Shown one piece after another: positions 44,353-53,548 of a stretch of 64,000 nucleotides of DNA. A program made the translations under genes and the position numbers. Under the pieces are notes generated by a model. The model saw only the letters and a list, made by a program, of their open reading frames with translations. It did not search any database and had not been told where the DNA came from. The stretch comes from Paenibacillus andongensis (GTDB lineage Bacteria; Bacillota; Bacilli; Paenibacillales; NBRC-103111). The number at the start of each line of letters is the position of its first letter. The stretch's first letter is position 1. Where the stretch lies: positions 6,331,001 through 6,395,000 of the forward strand of contig NZ_CP104467.1 of the NCBI RefSeq assembly GCF_025369935.1, written 5' to 3'.

Positions 44353-47300
44353 TTATTTCATTTCAATATACGGTGAAACATCTAAACCGAATCGAACGAA
44401 CGTGTATCGATCCGTGTAAATACACGTATTCTTGTCGATATTTTTATCCGTCCAACCGGGTTTATCTGTAAAGCTGTCAGGTCCTACCTTATAGAGCTCG
44501 CCTTTTATATGATGATGTGGACCTAACAGATTTCGGCAGCTGTTTGCCATTTCTACCTCGATCAAATTATCGCCTTTACGCAGAAACGAAGTGATGTCTG
44601 CCTCATAGGGCTCCCAGAGGAACGTTCGAACCTCTTGTCCGTTTATATACAACCGGCTGACGATGGTATCTGGCGGTGTGGAAAAGCTCCATTTCGCCTC
44701 CAGCCAATCGTTTCTATCGACATATACCTTTTGCTGCAGATGCATTTTTCCGCTGTAGAAAGGAAATCCTTGGCTAACGAGATCCCCAGTATGCACGGAA
44801 ACAGGTAGTTCCATAAGGACAAACGGACCCATCGTATGAACCGCATGACGCTCTCCGTTCAGGTAAGGCGAACTTGACTCTACACCGAATGACCCAATGA
44901 TGTAGATATTTTCAATTTCTGTTTCAAACGTCAGCTTATTTCCTTCAGACTCAAACTGTCGCGCATGTTCAATTGCTTCGTATGTCTTAGAAGAGTTGTA
45001 GAAATAAGACTTCAGTCGAATTCGATTTGCTCCTGGCACGATCATTCCACGAATATCAACTTTTTGGAAAGAAATATCTCGCCACCAGCCAGCGCTTATC
45101 GATTCCACTTGTCGCCCGTTCAATTCGATTTTAATATCTTCCGGCTTCTCTAAGACCACATATAATTCGCGTGAAAGATCCACATCAAACGCAACTTGGA
45201 ATTCGAACTCCAGTTCGATATGAACAGGCCGACCAAAAGCTAAAAGCAGTTCTTGAATAAACACCACGGGCTGAGGTTCTGACCAAGCGCCGCCTTCAAC
45301 ACGTAAACGGCATGTATCTAGCGTCAAACTGTTTTCCTCACTTTTAGAAATCTTCCAAGTATGATCTAAAAAGATTTTCGATTCTGGTTGCCGAGAAGTC
45401 GTTCTATGAATATCAAACATCTCTTCGCTTTGTGCTGCTTCCTCAGGTACGATCTTCACGACATAGGACTGCCCCGGATGAATGGTCAATCGAATGCGTA
45501 CGCCGCGATCGGTATCTTCCTGTTCGATAGGTGTAACCCCGCCTGTTTCCAAGTCAATTAAAGAAACTTTTCCTTTTCGGAACAACTCTACCTGTACGGA
45601 CTCATAGCGTTCCTTACCGGAATTTACGAAGTAGTACATCATCGCGCCATCCAAAGCTAATGTCTGAACATTCATTGTATCCTCCGTTATTGCTTCCCCG
45701 GCATGATCCAACATACGGCTGGATGGAGATACGGTGCTGGACAAGGCGTTTAACAGCGCACTAGACTTCCATTCGGGTTTGAGCGCGCTCTCCACTAGCT
45801 GATCTAATTCCTTGTCCAGTTGACCATTAATAAGCGTCGGAAATGGCGCAAATGCAACAAGACTGCCGCCTTGAAGGACGAATTGCTTCAACAAATCAAC
45901 CGTAACGCGGTTCAAAGTTGTACTTGGCGGAATGATCACAACTCGGTAGGCCGCTTCGCCGATAATAAAGGTGCTGTTACTGACACTACCGTGACGTTCA
46001 ATAATGCTTTCACTGCCGTAATCGTGCTCTACAAATGTTTGGCACATTAGGCGGGAAAGTTGGGAAAAGGCCTGATGGTAAGGTTCGATTCCAGAAGAAT
46101 CCTCACCGCATTGATGAACCCAAGCAGAACGGATCGGGTGCAGAAGCAATACTTCGGGTTGACGGGTTCCTTCGGAAAGCAACATCGACAGCCTCGCGAA
46201 GTAATCATTAAAAGCTTTATAATCCTCCCACCAAGGCTGCTGATAAAATAGGGATGGCGGATAGTCGCGTTTTCGCAAGCCTCTCAAGGTATATCCTTGC
46301 AAATGCTGACACATCAAATTAATCCCATGGACAAATTGCCACTCGCCAATCCGCTTAAGATCCTCAAAGCTGACATTCCAGCCTGAACACCCGAAGCTTT
46401 CCGTAATGGTCATCTTTTTCCCAAGTTGATGAGCCACTGAGCCTACCTGTTTAGGAACAATAGGCTCTTCGCTAATAAACCGGCCCAACCAATCACAGCC
46501 CGGAATTTGCAAATACTCATAAAATGCCATGGGATCCCCAACCGAAGTCACTTGTTGCATGAGCACTTGTTCATCTACAACGTGACCTGTTGCCGACCAT
46601 CCCTTGCTATCACACCAATCCCCGATTTGTTTCGCATAGCTCTGAGTGAACATCGCGGTTACGCATTCCCAGTAGTCATATCTTGCTTTACTCGCGCCCT
46701 CCACATTCATAAACAAAGCGGGAAGAGCTTCCTTCAGGTCATAGCCATATCTAGACTCAAAAGCATGCTCCAGATCAAACGACCAAGGCAAATGTCCGCG
46801 AGCAAACTGCGGTTCGTCCGTAAACACGCCTTTCAGATCGTCTCCGAACTCTTCGCCGAAGCGTTCCCAATAGGCCTCGTAGGTCGTTTCAATGAAAGCC
46901 CGTACGGTTTCCACACTTAGTGTATCAATATAATAGGGATTTACTTCATAGAAAAACCTTAAATCTGCGCCGCTCTCATCTGCTGCTGACAATAAACGAT
47001 AGCCATGTTCTGATTTGGCATAGAAACCAATCGTTCTCTCAGCTGGATTCTGAAAAGGGGCTTGCTCATAGGCAAGTCTTTTTTGTTGGTAAGCGATCCC
47101 CAGTGCTGGAACTTTACCATCAGCGAAGCCGCTCGGCCAGCCATTTTCATCATATAACCATGGGGTCATACCGAGCTCTTTGCTTTTCTCGATACAAGTC
47201 CGTACAGCCGACATCCACTCCTTGCCCATATAAGGAGTAAGGAGTCCTCCTCTGGCATGCATAAAAAATCCACCTATCCCGGCTTTATGCATCTCCTCGA

Positions 47301-47403
47301 TCTGCCGCTCCAACTCCTCCGTTTCCAATTTATCATTCCATGACCACAGCGGCACTGAGCGATATTGGACTGGAGGATTCTGAAGCTGATCCCAAATACT
47401 CAT
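44353..47403 (-). CDS. glycoside hydrolase, GH106-like (alpha-L-rhamnosidase family)
   Basis: The 1,016-residue protein opens with the family pattern PLWSWNDKLETEELERQIEEM, then GIGGFFMHARGGL, WLYDENGWPSGFA and the acidic VFTDEPQF near residue 200. The C-terminal quarter has jelly-roll segments (RLYINGQEVRTFLWEPYEADITSF split over a galactose-binding-like fold). No signal peptide is present, so it acts on imported oligosaccharides, probably removing terminal rhamnose. The start at ATG 47403 uses GAGG 8 bases upstream; GTG 47412 is less likely. It is the last gene of the second glycan operon, 10 bp after the GH130-like gene. Confidence 0.85.
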   Translation of the reverse strand: MSIWDQLQNPPVQYRSVPLWSWNDKLETEELERQIEEMHKAGIGGFFMHARGGLLTPYMGKEWMSAVRTCIEKSKELGMTPWLYDENGWPSGFADGKVPALGIAYQQKRLAYEQAPFQNPAERTIGFYAKSEHGYRLLSAADESGADLRFFYEVNPYYIDTLSVETVRAFIETTYEAYWERFGEEFGDDLKGVFTDEPQFARGHLPWSFDLEHAFESRYGYDLKEALPALFMNVEGASKARYDYWECVTAMFTQSYAKQIGDWCDSKGWSATGHVVDEQVLMQQVTSVGDPMAFYEYLQIPGCDWLGRFISEEPIVPKQVGSVAHQLGKKMTITESFGCSGWNVSFEDLKRIGEWQFVHGINLMCQHLQGYTLRGLRKRDYPPSLFYQQPWWEDYKAFNDYFARLSMLLSEGTRQPEVLLLHPIRSAWVHQCGEDSSGIEPYHQAFSQLSRLMCQTFVEHDYGSESIIERHGSVSNSTFIIGEAAYRVVIIPPSTTLNRVTVDLLKQFVLQGGSLVAFAPFPTLINGQLDKELDQLVESALKPEWKSSALLNALSSTVSPSSRMLDHAGEAITEDTMNVQTLALDGAMMYYFVNSGKERYESVQVELFRKGKVSLIDLETGGVTPIEQEDTDRGVRIRLTIHPGQSYVVKIVPEEAAQSEEMFDIHRTTSRQPESKIFLDHTWKISKSEENSLTLDTCRLRVEGGAWSEPQPVVFIQELLLAFGRPVHIELEFEFQVAFDVDLSRELYVVLEKPEDIKIELNGRQVESISAGWWRDISFQKVDIRGMIVPGANRIRLKSYFYNSSKTYEAIEHARQFESEGNKLTFETEIENIYIIGSFGVESSSPYLNGERHAVHTMGPFVLMELPVSVHTGDLVSQGFPFYSGKMHLQQKVYVDRNDWLEAKWSFSTPPDTIVSRLYINGQEVRTFLWEPYEADITSFLRKGDNLIEVEMANSCRNLLGPHHHIKGELYKVGPDSFTDKPGWTDKNIDKNTCIYTDRYTFVRFGLDVSPYIEMK

Positions 47404-47413
47404 CACCTTCACC

Positions 47414-48415
47414 TCATGCTTTCAAGCATAACTGAACAAGATCATCCACATGCGCTGTAGCCAAACAGACCACCGCATCTGCAGCACCATAATAGATTTT
47501 CACTTCACCCGATGGCTCCAAAATCATGCCTCCAGGGAAAATGACATCGTTGCGGAATCCGCCGTCGATCTCATAGCTGGCTTCCGGCGCAAGCAAGGGC
47601 TCTTGATACATGCCGATTACCTTTTTCGGATTGTCGAGATCAAGCAGCATGAGACCTGCTGTATACCTTTTTTTCCAAGTCGGTTCCCAGCCGTTCTTCC
47701 CTCTTGCAGGATCGATATCCACGGCATGAAACGTGGTCAGCCAGCCTTTGTCTGTCTTTATAGGAGGAGCGGCAGGCCCGATTTTATCATTCGCGAAGGG
47801 AACGTGCTCAACTGCCAGCAGGAGATCGGAATTACCCCAATATTTCAAATCCGGAGATTCGGAAATCCATGTGTCAAATCGATCTGCCCCCCCTCGGCTG
47901 TATACGGTAAAGGGTCTTTCCAAACGAACGTATTTACCGCCTATTTTCTCAGGGAACAGCACCATATTGCGAAGATCCGGCGTTGATAAGCTCAACACTT
48001 CGAAGTTTTCAAAATCATCAGTAACGGCGATACCGCCTCGAATTCCATGCTGCGTATCCACAGCAAAGCACATGTAGCATCGACCGTCCATAACCGTCAA
48101 TCGAGGGTCATAAGCCCGAATAATTTCTCCATCATTCATCTTGAAGCAAGGCTTCGGTCCAGCTTCCCAATGGATCCCATCACGACTGTAAGCAATCCCA
48201 AGATCCGTTGTGGAATGAGGCTCTAGTGTATGTTCGCTTCTGGAACCATAGTCATTGCGGAATACCATGACATATTGACAGTTAAATTTGGTAACGCCCG
48301 CGTTAAATACAAGCGCAGTAGGATATGGAACCCTATCCGCATCCAAAATTGGATTAGCAGGATGACGATGAATCAATGAACTCGACTTTAAAATTCCAGG
48401 TACAGGTAGAACCAT
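47414..48415 (-). CDS. GH130-like glycoside phosphorylase/hydrolase
   Basis: The 333-residue five-bladed beta-propeller enzyme has the family segments HPANPILDADRVPYPT, AYSRDGIHWE, DPRLTVMDGRCYM and the late KIYYGAADAVVCLATA. GH130 enzymes phosphorolyse beta-1,2- or beta-1,4-mannosidic bonds, releasing mannose 1-phosphate; some hydrolyse instead. The start is ATG 48415, with GGAGG 9 bases upstream. Its place next to the rhamnosidase-like gene suggests a mannose- and rhamnose-containing substrate, which is inference. Confidence 0.87.
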   Translation of the reverse strand: MVLPVPGILKSSSLIHRHPANPILDADRVPYPTALVFNAGVTKFNCQYVMVFRNDYGSRSEHTLEPHSTTDLGIAYSRDGIHWEAGPKPCFKMNDGEIIRAYDPRLTVMDGRCYMCFAVDTQHGIRGGIAVTDDFENFEVLSLSTPDLRNMVLFPEKIGGKYVRLERPFTVYSRGGADRFDTWISESPDLKYWGNSDLLLAVEHVPFANDKIGPAAPPIKTDKGWLTTFHAVDIDPARGKNGWEPTWKKRYTAGLMLLDLDNPKKVIGMYQEPLLAPEASYEIDGGFRNDVIFPGGMILEPSGEVKIYYGAADAVVCLATAHVDDLVQLCLKA

Positions 48416-48445
48416 AGTAGACAACCTCCAAATGATATTTGTATT

Positions 48446-49357
48446 CTAGCCTTTCAAAGAGCCAGCTGTCATTTGCATGAACGATTTATTCGCGATCATA
48501 TACGCAACGAGCAGCGGCAAAATCGATAAACAAGCTCCTGCCAGCATATAATGCGTTTGAACCGCAGCCGATGCCCCATAGCGAAGATAGGATAGTCCGA
48601 CGGTCAGTGTTTGGAGTTTGGGATTGGTCATCGTAAACACTAACGGGCGTAAATATTCATTCCAAGCTCCGCAAAATGTAAACAATGCTCCTACACCCAA
48701 TCCTGGGCGCATCAAAGGTAAAATAATTCGCCAAAATATCCCGCCGTTCGAGCAGCCGTCAATACGCGCGGCTTCATCTAATTCCCGGGAAATACCTTGT
48801 AAAAAGCTTAGTAAAATAAAGAAAATATACGCGTGGCCACTCACCAAAATAAGGACGACACCCCATAAATTTGTATGCAAGTGAAGCTTGACCATAAGCT
48901 CGAATTGCGGCCGAATCACAACGGCTCCAATCGATATGAACATGGTAGATGCCTGAATCGCGACGAAGATGGCTTTCCCCGGGAATTTAATCCGGTCAAC
49001 CACATAAGCGGCCATCGATGCTACGATCAGCGTTCCGATCGTTGTTGCTCCGCTTAGAAAGAGGCTGTTCCATGTAAACCGAGCGAAATTGGCTTGCACC
49101 CATGCTTCTTTGTAATTCACAAAATTCCAAGAGGACGGGAAAATCTTGCCACCTTTTGTTATCTCGATATTGGACATGAAAGAGCCAAGAAAAGTCACAA
49201 CAATCGGAAACACAATCAGTAAGGCTGTTATCAGTAAAAAGATCCAGAGCAGTACTCTTCCTCCTGTTTTCGCAAACGAAAATGGCCGGGTTTGTTTATT
49301 TATCCGTGCATTCGATAACGCTTCAGTAACTTCCATTTTCCCAGCATCCTCCCTCAT
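48446..49357 (-). CDS. sugar ABC transporter permease (MalG-like)
   Basis: The 303-residue permease has six helices and the EAA loop DEAARIDGCSNGGIFWRIILP. Its ATG overlaps the TGA of the upstream permease gene by 4 bases. A strong GGAGG lies inside the first codons, so M8 (49336) may be the real start. It forms the membrane pore with the next upstream gene product. Confidence 0.92.
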   Translation of the reverse strand: MREDAGKMEVTEALSNARINKQTRPFSFAKTGGRVLLWIFLLITALLIVFPIVVTFLGSFMSNIEITKGGKIFPSSWNFVNYKEAWVQANFARFTWNSLFLSGATTIGTLIVASMAAYVVDRIKFPGKAIFVAIQASTMFISIGAVVIRPQFELMVKLHLHTNLWGVVLILVSGHAYIFFILLSFLQGISRELDEAARIDGCSNGGIFWRIILPLMRPGLGVGALFTFCGAWNEYLRPLVFTMTNPKLQTLTVGLSYLRYGASAAVQTHYMLAGACLSILPLLVAYMIANKSFMQMTAGSLKG

Positions 49358-50250
49358 TGAAGTTTGTTCAGACGTCTAGACATCGCATGGTAAGTTAGTG
49401 TGATGATGCCTACAATGACGGCTGTAACGAATCCAACGGCACTTCCGTAGCCGAATTGTTGGTCCGCAAGTACCCCTGATGGTGTCGGGAAGAAGAGCTT
49501 ATACACGTACAAATACATCACTTCCGTCTTTCCAACCGGACCGCCTTCGGTCAACACCATAATGCTCTCGTACCCTTTAAGCGAATTAATGATCGCCAGC
49601 ATGATTACGATCTGCAGCACAGGCCCTAGCATAGGAATGGTTAAGTACCAGAATTGCTGCCATTTATTGGCTCCGTCCAGCGACGAGCTTTCATACACAT
49701 CGTTCGGGATATTTTGAAGACCGGCAAGGAACAGCAGCATATAGTTGCCTACCGCACTCCATACAGCGATGATGATCGTCGTAAGCATGGCGTGTTTGGG
49801 ACCGAGCCAATCGATTCTTTCGGAGATGATATGAAACTTCAACAAATATTGATTGAGAATGCCGTTATAGGAGTTGAAAATAATGAAAAATACGACAGCC
49901 ATGACAGCAGAACTTATAATCGTCGGCATAAAGTAGATGGCTCTCAGCCAATTGCGGCCGCGCAGCTTTTGATTCAGAATAACAGCTAGCACCAAGCATA
50001 ATGGCAATGTAATGATTAACTTACCGCCTGCATAAATGAATGTATTCAAGACAGAATGCCAATACTCCGTGTCCTGCCAAAGCCTCCTGAAATTATCAAA
50101 CCCAATAAATGACGCATCTCCGAACCCCTTGTAATCATAAAACATATATCGAATAGCCCAAGCAATCGGATAGACGCCCAGCACCATGGTCAGTAGAAAA
50201 CTTGGAAATAAAAATAAATATGAAAACCCGATCTGGCGTGTCCTGTTCAT
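49354..50250 (-). CDS. sugar ABC transporter permease (MalF-like)
   Basis: The 298-residue permease has six helices and an EAA-type loop YESSSLDGANKWQQFWYLTIP. AGGAGG 7 bases before ATG 50250 is the ribosome site. It follows the binding-protein gene after a 75-bp gap that holds a hairpin. Confidence 0.92.
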   Translation of the reverse strand: MNRTRQIGFSYLFLFPSFLLTMVLGVYPIAWAIRYMFYDYKGFGDASFIGFDNFRRLWQDTEYWHSVLNTFIYAGGKLIITLPLCLVLAVILNQKLRGRNWLRAIYFMPTIISSAVMAVVFFIIFNSYNGILNQYLLKFHIISERIDWLGPKHAMLTTIIIAVWSAVGNYMLLFLAGLQNIPNDVYESSSLDGANKWQQFWYLTIPMLGPVLQIVIMLAIINSLKGYESIMVLTEGGPVGKTEVMYLYVYKLFFPTPSGVLADQQFGYGSAVGFVTAVIVGIITLTYHAMSRRLNKLQ

Positions 50251-50283
50251 CCCGTTCCCTCCTGTTACATCTATACTTAGAGA

Positions 50284-50314
50284 GCGAGAGTGGAGCTATT
50301 CACTCCACTCTCGC
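50284..50314 (-). terminator. hairpin between binding-protein and permease genes
   Basis: GCGAGAGTGGAG (50284-50295) pairs perfectly with CTCCACTCTCGC (50303-50314) around a 7-base loop. No T-run follows, so it probably protects the binding-protein message from decay and lowers permease expression. Confidence 0.7.
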
Positions 50315-50325
50315 AGTTATGGCTA

Positions 50326-51717
50326 TTATTTCATCATTAACTTCATCGGATCGAAGCTTGGGTTCGGCTGCACTTTCACTGCACCTTTAGCTACCGCTTT
50401 ATCGAGAGCATCATTGTAGCGCTTGTTCAGATCTAGAATAATTTGATCCAAATTCCCGCCGCTGATCATGTATTTGAAAAATGCATCATCTTTTTTCATA
50501 CCTTCAACTGTTACTGTAGGCTGCAGCGGCCACGTGCCATCGTTTCCTACTGGAAGGAAGCCGTCAATGCCTTTGATTTCCGGTTTTTTCGCTACGGAAG
50601 AAACCGATGGCACCATGGATAGACCGAAACCTTTTTCATGGTACGTTTTCAAGACTTCGTCCGTATACATAAACTGCATGAATTTCCATGCTTGGTCTGC
50701 ATTTTTGGTTGTGTTGCTGATGGCTAACCATTGACCACCCAAGAAGGAGGTAGCGCCTTTAACCGTGCCATCGATCGTTGGAACCGGTGCGGATGCCCAT
50801 TCGATTTTGGCCGGAAACTGATTCGCGTACACACCTGGTTCCGATGAGAAGGAGATGTACATCCCGATTTTGCCTTCTGCGAATTGTGCACGCAGCGGGT
50901 CAATATCCAGCGATTCCATACCTGGCAGCGTACTGCCGTCATCTACCATTTGTTTGAACGATGAAATGATCTCTTTGAATCCTGTGAAATCAAACTTCGC
51001 GGTTTTGAAATCAAAGCCAAATCCGCCGTAACCGCTAGCTTCAGCGATAACCCTTGCCGATCTACCAAGGGCGCTTTCTGGGCTTTTGAAGTTTTGAGCA
51101 AAACCATAAGAGCCGGAAGCTTTACCTACAGCTGTAATTTTCTTCGCATCTTCGACCATTTCTTTCAATGTTTTCGGAGGAGCAGCAATCCCCGCTTTGG
51201 CGAAAAGCTCTTTATTGTAAACAAGTCTGAGTGTTGAACCATAGTTCGGAAGGCTGTACATTTTCCCATCAATCCGGTTGAAATCATCAATGATTGGGAA
51301 TTTTTTCTTGATCGCATCCGTAAGGTAGGAATCAATTGGCTTCAAATACCCTTTTTGCGCAAAAGGCTGGATCGTATTTTCCTTCACGCGGATAATATCA
51401 GGTGCCTGTCCGGAAGCGAAGGCCAAGTCTATCGCTTGGTTGAAATCTTCCGTCTTCACAACCATTTCGACTTCAATGTTCTCGCCGTTCGTCTCGTTAA
51501 ATTTCTGCACAACACCTTTAATGTAATCCATATCATGACGGTCCCCCGTCCAATAAGAGAGTTTGGTCTTCTCTTTCTTCACAGGAACTGTGCTAGCGGA
51601 TTGTTCAGATGGCTTGGCAGATGCTGCCGGGCTAGTTGCCGTATTGTTGCTGCCGCACGCTGCCAAACTGCCTGCCAGTAAAACGCTTAAAGTGACCGTC
51701 CCAATTCTGTTTACCAT
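50326..51717 (-). CDS. extracellular sugar-binding lipoprotein, family 1
   Basis: The 463-residue protein has a lipoprotein signal ending in the lipobox LAAC, then a family-1 oligosaccharide-binding fold (LSYWTGDRHDMDYIKGVVQKF, GQAPDIIRV, GQWLAISNTTKNADQAWKFMQF). It feeds the permeases that follow. GGGAGG 7 bases upstream is the ribosome site. No ATPase is encoded nearby. It is preceded by about 200 bp with possible promoter signals and the two-component genes. Confidence 0.92.
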   Translation of the reverse strand: MVNRIGTVTLSVLLAGSLAACGSNNTATSPAASAKPSEQSASTVPVKKEKTKLSYWTGDRHDMDYIKGVVQKFNETNGENIEVEMVVKTEDFNQAIDLAFASGQAPDIIRVKENTIQPFAQKGYLKPIDSYLTDAIKKKFPIIDDFNRIDGKMYSLPNYGSTLRLVYNKELFAKAGIAAPPKTLKEMVEDAKKITAVGKASGSYGFAQNFKSPESALGRSARVIAEASGYGGFGFDFKTAKFDFTGFKEIISSFKQMVDDGSTLPGMESLDIDPLRAQFAEGKIGMYISFSSEPGVYANQFPAKIEWASAPVPTIDGTVKGATSFLGGQWLAISNTTKNADQAWKFMQFMYTDEVLKTYHEKGFGLSMVPSVSSVAKKPEIKGIDGFLPVGNDGTWPLQPTVTVEGMKKDDAFFKYMISGGNLDQIILDLNKRYNDALDKAVAKGAVKVQPNPSFDPMKLMMK

Positions 51718-51916
51718 TTGTAAGCCTCCCTTTTGTTTGCGAACACTTTGTATCGTTCTGGAAATGCTTTTGTTTACACTTTTATACTAAAAGAATTCGT
51801 TCATTCTGATAATGTGGTCAACTCATGAACAAGGGCAGATATTTCTACATTTTACACCATCCAGTGAAAAGCGCTAAAAACGCGCTTATTTGTGAGCATA
51901 AAAAAAAGACAAACCC

Positions 51917-53548
51917 TCATGGTTTCGAGGACTTGCCCAGAGACATATCTTTAAATTCAGTCGGCGTCAGGCCTGTTTGTTTCTTGAAAACTTCACTGAA
52001 ATACCGCCTGTGCTCATAGCCGAGCTGCTGCGCGATCTCCTGCACTTGGAAATCTTCAATCAGCATGGATTTCGCCCGTTCTATCTTCGCTATAGTAACG
52101 AATTGCTGAAACGCAGTTCCCGTCACCTTTTTAAACAAATTGGAATAATAGCCCCAACTTAGATTCGCCTGTTTCGCGCAATGCTCCAAGGTCAAATCCA
52201 AATGAAGATTCGATTTGATGTACTCCGCAGAGCGATAGATGATTTTCTGCGACTCGCTTGCTCGCTCTTGATTAATCATACGGCAGCCGATATCGCACAA
52301 TTGAACAAACCATTCTCGATACTCTTGGAGATCCGCGCCGCTCTCGCCTCTAATCTCATGGACTTTCGACTCGAAATCGACCATGCTCGCCCGAGGAAAT
52401 TTCTCCAAAAGTACTCGCAGCATCCGTAGCACCAGTCCTTGCAGCAAACGTTCAACGACGCCGGGCTCAGGTAAGACAGACGCTTTGCCCATCTCGTTGA
52501 AAATGCCCTTCGCCCATTCCACACATTTATCCAGATTACCTGAACGGAAAGCGAACAGAAACTCATTCTCGCTATCTTCGGTATAAATCCACGCTACAGG
52601 AAGATCCGGCGAGTCCCCGTTATAGCTGAAAGCACCATTGCCCCCTGTATAGAAATGATAAGACAAAGCGCTCAGCGACTGCTGATAACTCTTCGGAAGC
52701 TCCTGCACCGTGCCAACTCTTTGGCCAATGCCGATGGAAATCGTGAACTTGGTGTGCCTCGCGATATTGGCACAGCAGTGATCCGCAATTTCAACCAGAG
52801 GCTCGTCCGACGCCATATTCAAAATGCATATATATCGATTAAAAGCTTCCCTAAACACGACAGCCGTCGTATAGAAGGAAATCGTTTCCTCCACGATATT
52901 TTGCAGAGAAAACCGTGCAAGCTCAAGCTCCTTAACAGGGACTTCTGCGTACTTATCCGTGAACTGATCGATCTGGATCGTCATCACCGCGAACGGAGGA
53001 TTCAATTCATTAATATCCAGGAAATCCGATAATCTAGCCAATTCCGCTTCACTGGTTTGATGATGGACGAGCAGAGATAAATATTCCTGCCGCAGGGCTG
53101 GCATACTTTCTTTGATTTTCTTCTGAAGCCCGAGCACGTGCGTGCGGCTAAGATTTTCCTGCTCCCACACTTCCTTGGCTTTCACGACGGCTTTCACGAT
53201 TTGTTCAACGGAGAACGGTTTTTTCACATAATCAAGTGCACCATATTGAATGGCCTTTTGTGCATAATCAAAATCCGTATAAGCACTTAAAATAATGACC
53301 TTACTGTTCGGCAGCACCTCGAATATACGGCGTGTCATCTCTAATCCGTCCATTTTAGGCATCCGAATATCTGTTAAAATAAGATCAGGCAAGCTTTCAC
53401 GAATGATAGCCAAACCCTCCTCCCCATTCGTTGCGCTTCCCACAATTTCGATGCCGTGCTCGTGCCAAGGGATCTTCTTCGTAATCATGTCCACAACGCT
53501 TCGAATATCATCAACGACACATAATTTAACTAGTCGGTTCATGTTCAT
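51917..53548 (-). CDS. YesN-type AraC response regulator (second locus)
   Basis: The 543-residue protein has a receiver domain with D13-D14 and phospho-acceptor D60 (LTDIRMPKMDG), the lysine in DYVKKPFS, a linker of about 300 residues and a C-terminal AraC domain (LEHCAKQANLSWGYYSNLFKK, VQEIAQQLGYEHRRYFSEVFKKQTG). ATG 53548 is the start, with GGAGG 6 bases upstream; a longer frame to 53590 lies inside the kinase gene. It overlaps the kinase by 23 bases. Its likely target is the adjacent binding-protein operon. Confidence 0.92.
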   Translation of the reverse strand: MNMNRLVKLCVVDDIRSVVDMITKKIPWHEHGIEIVGSATNGEEGLAIIRESLPDLILTDIRMPKMDGLEMTRRIFEVLPNSKVIILSAYTDFDYAQKAIQYGALDYVKKPFSVEQIVKAVVKAKEVWEQENLSRTHVLGLQKKIKESMPALRQEYLSLLVHHQTSEAELARLSDFLDINELNPPFAVMTIQIDQFTDKYAEVPVKELELARFSLQNIVEETISFYTTAVVFREAFNRYICILNMASDEPLVEIADHCCANIARHTKFTISIGIGQRVGTVQELPKSYQQSLSALSYHFYTGGNGAFSYNGDSPDLPVAWIYTEDSENEFLFAFRSGNLDKCVEWAKGIFNEMGKASVLPEPGVVERLLQGLVLRMLRVLLEKFPRASMVDFESKVHEIRGESGADLQEYREWFVQLCDIGCRMINQERASESQKIIYRSAEYIKSNLHLDLTLEHCAKQANLSWGYYSNLFKKVTGTAFQQFVTIAKIERAKSMLIEDFQVQEIAQQLGYEHRRYFSEVFKKQTGLTPTEFKDMSLGKSSKP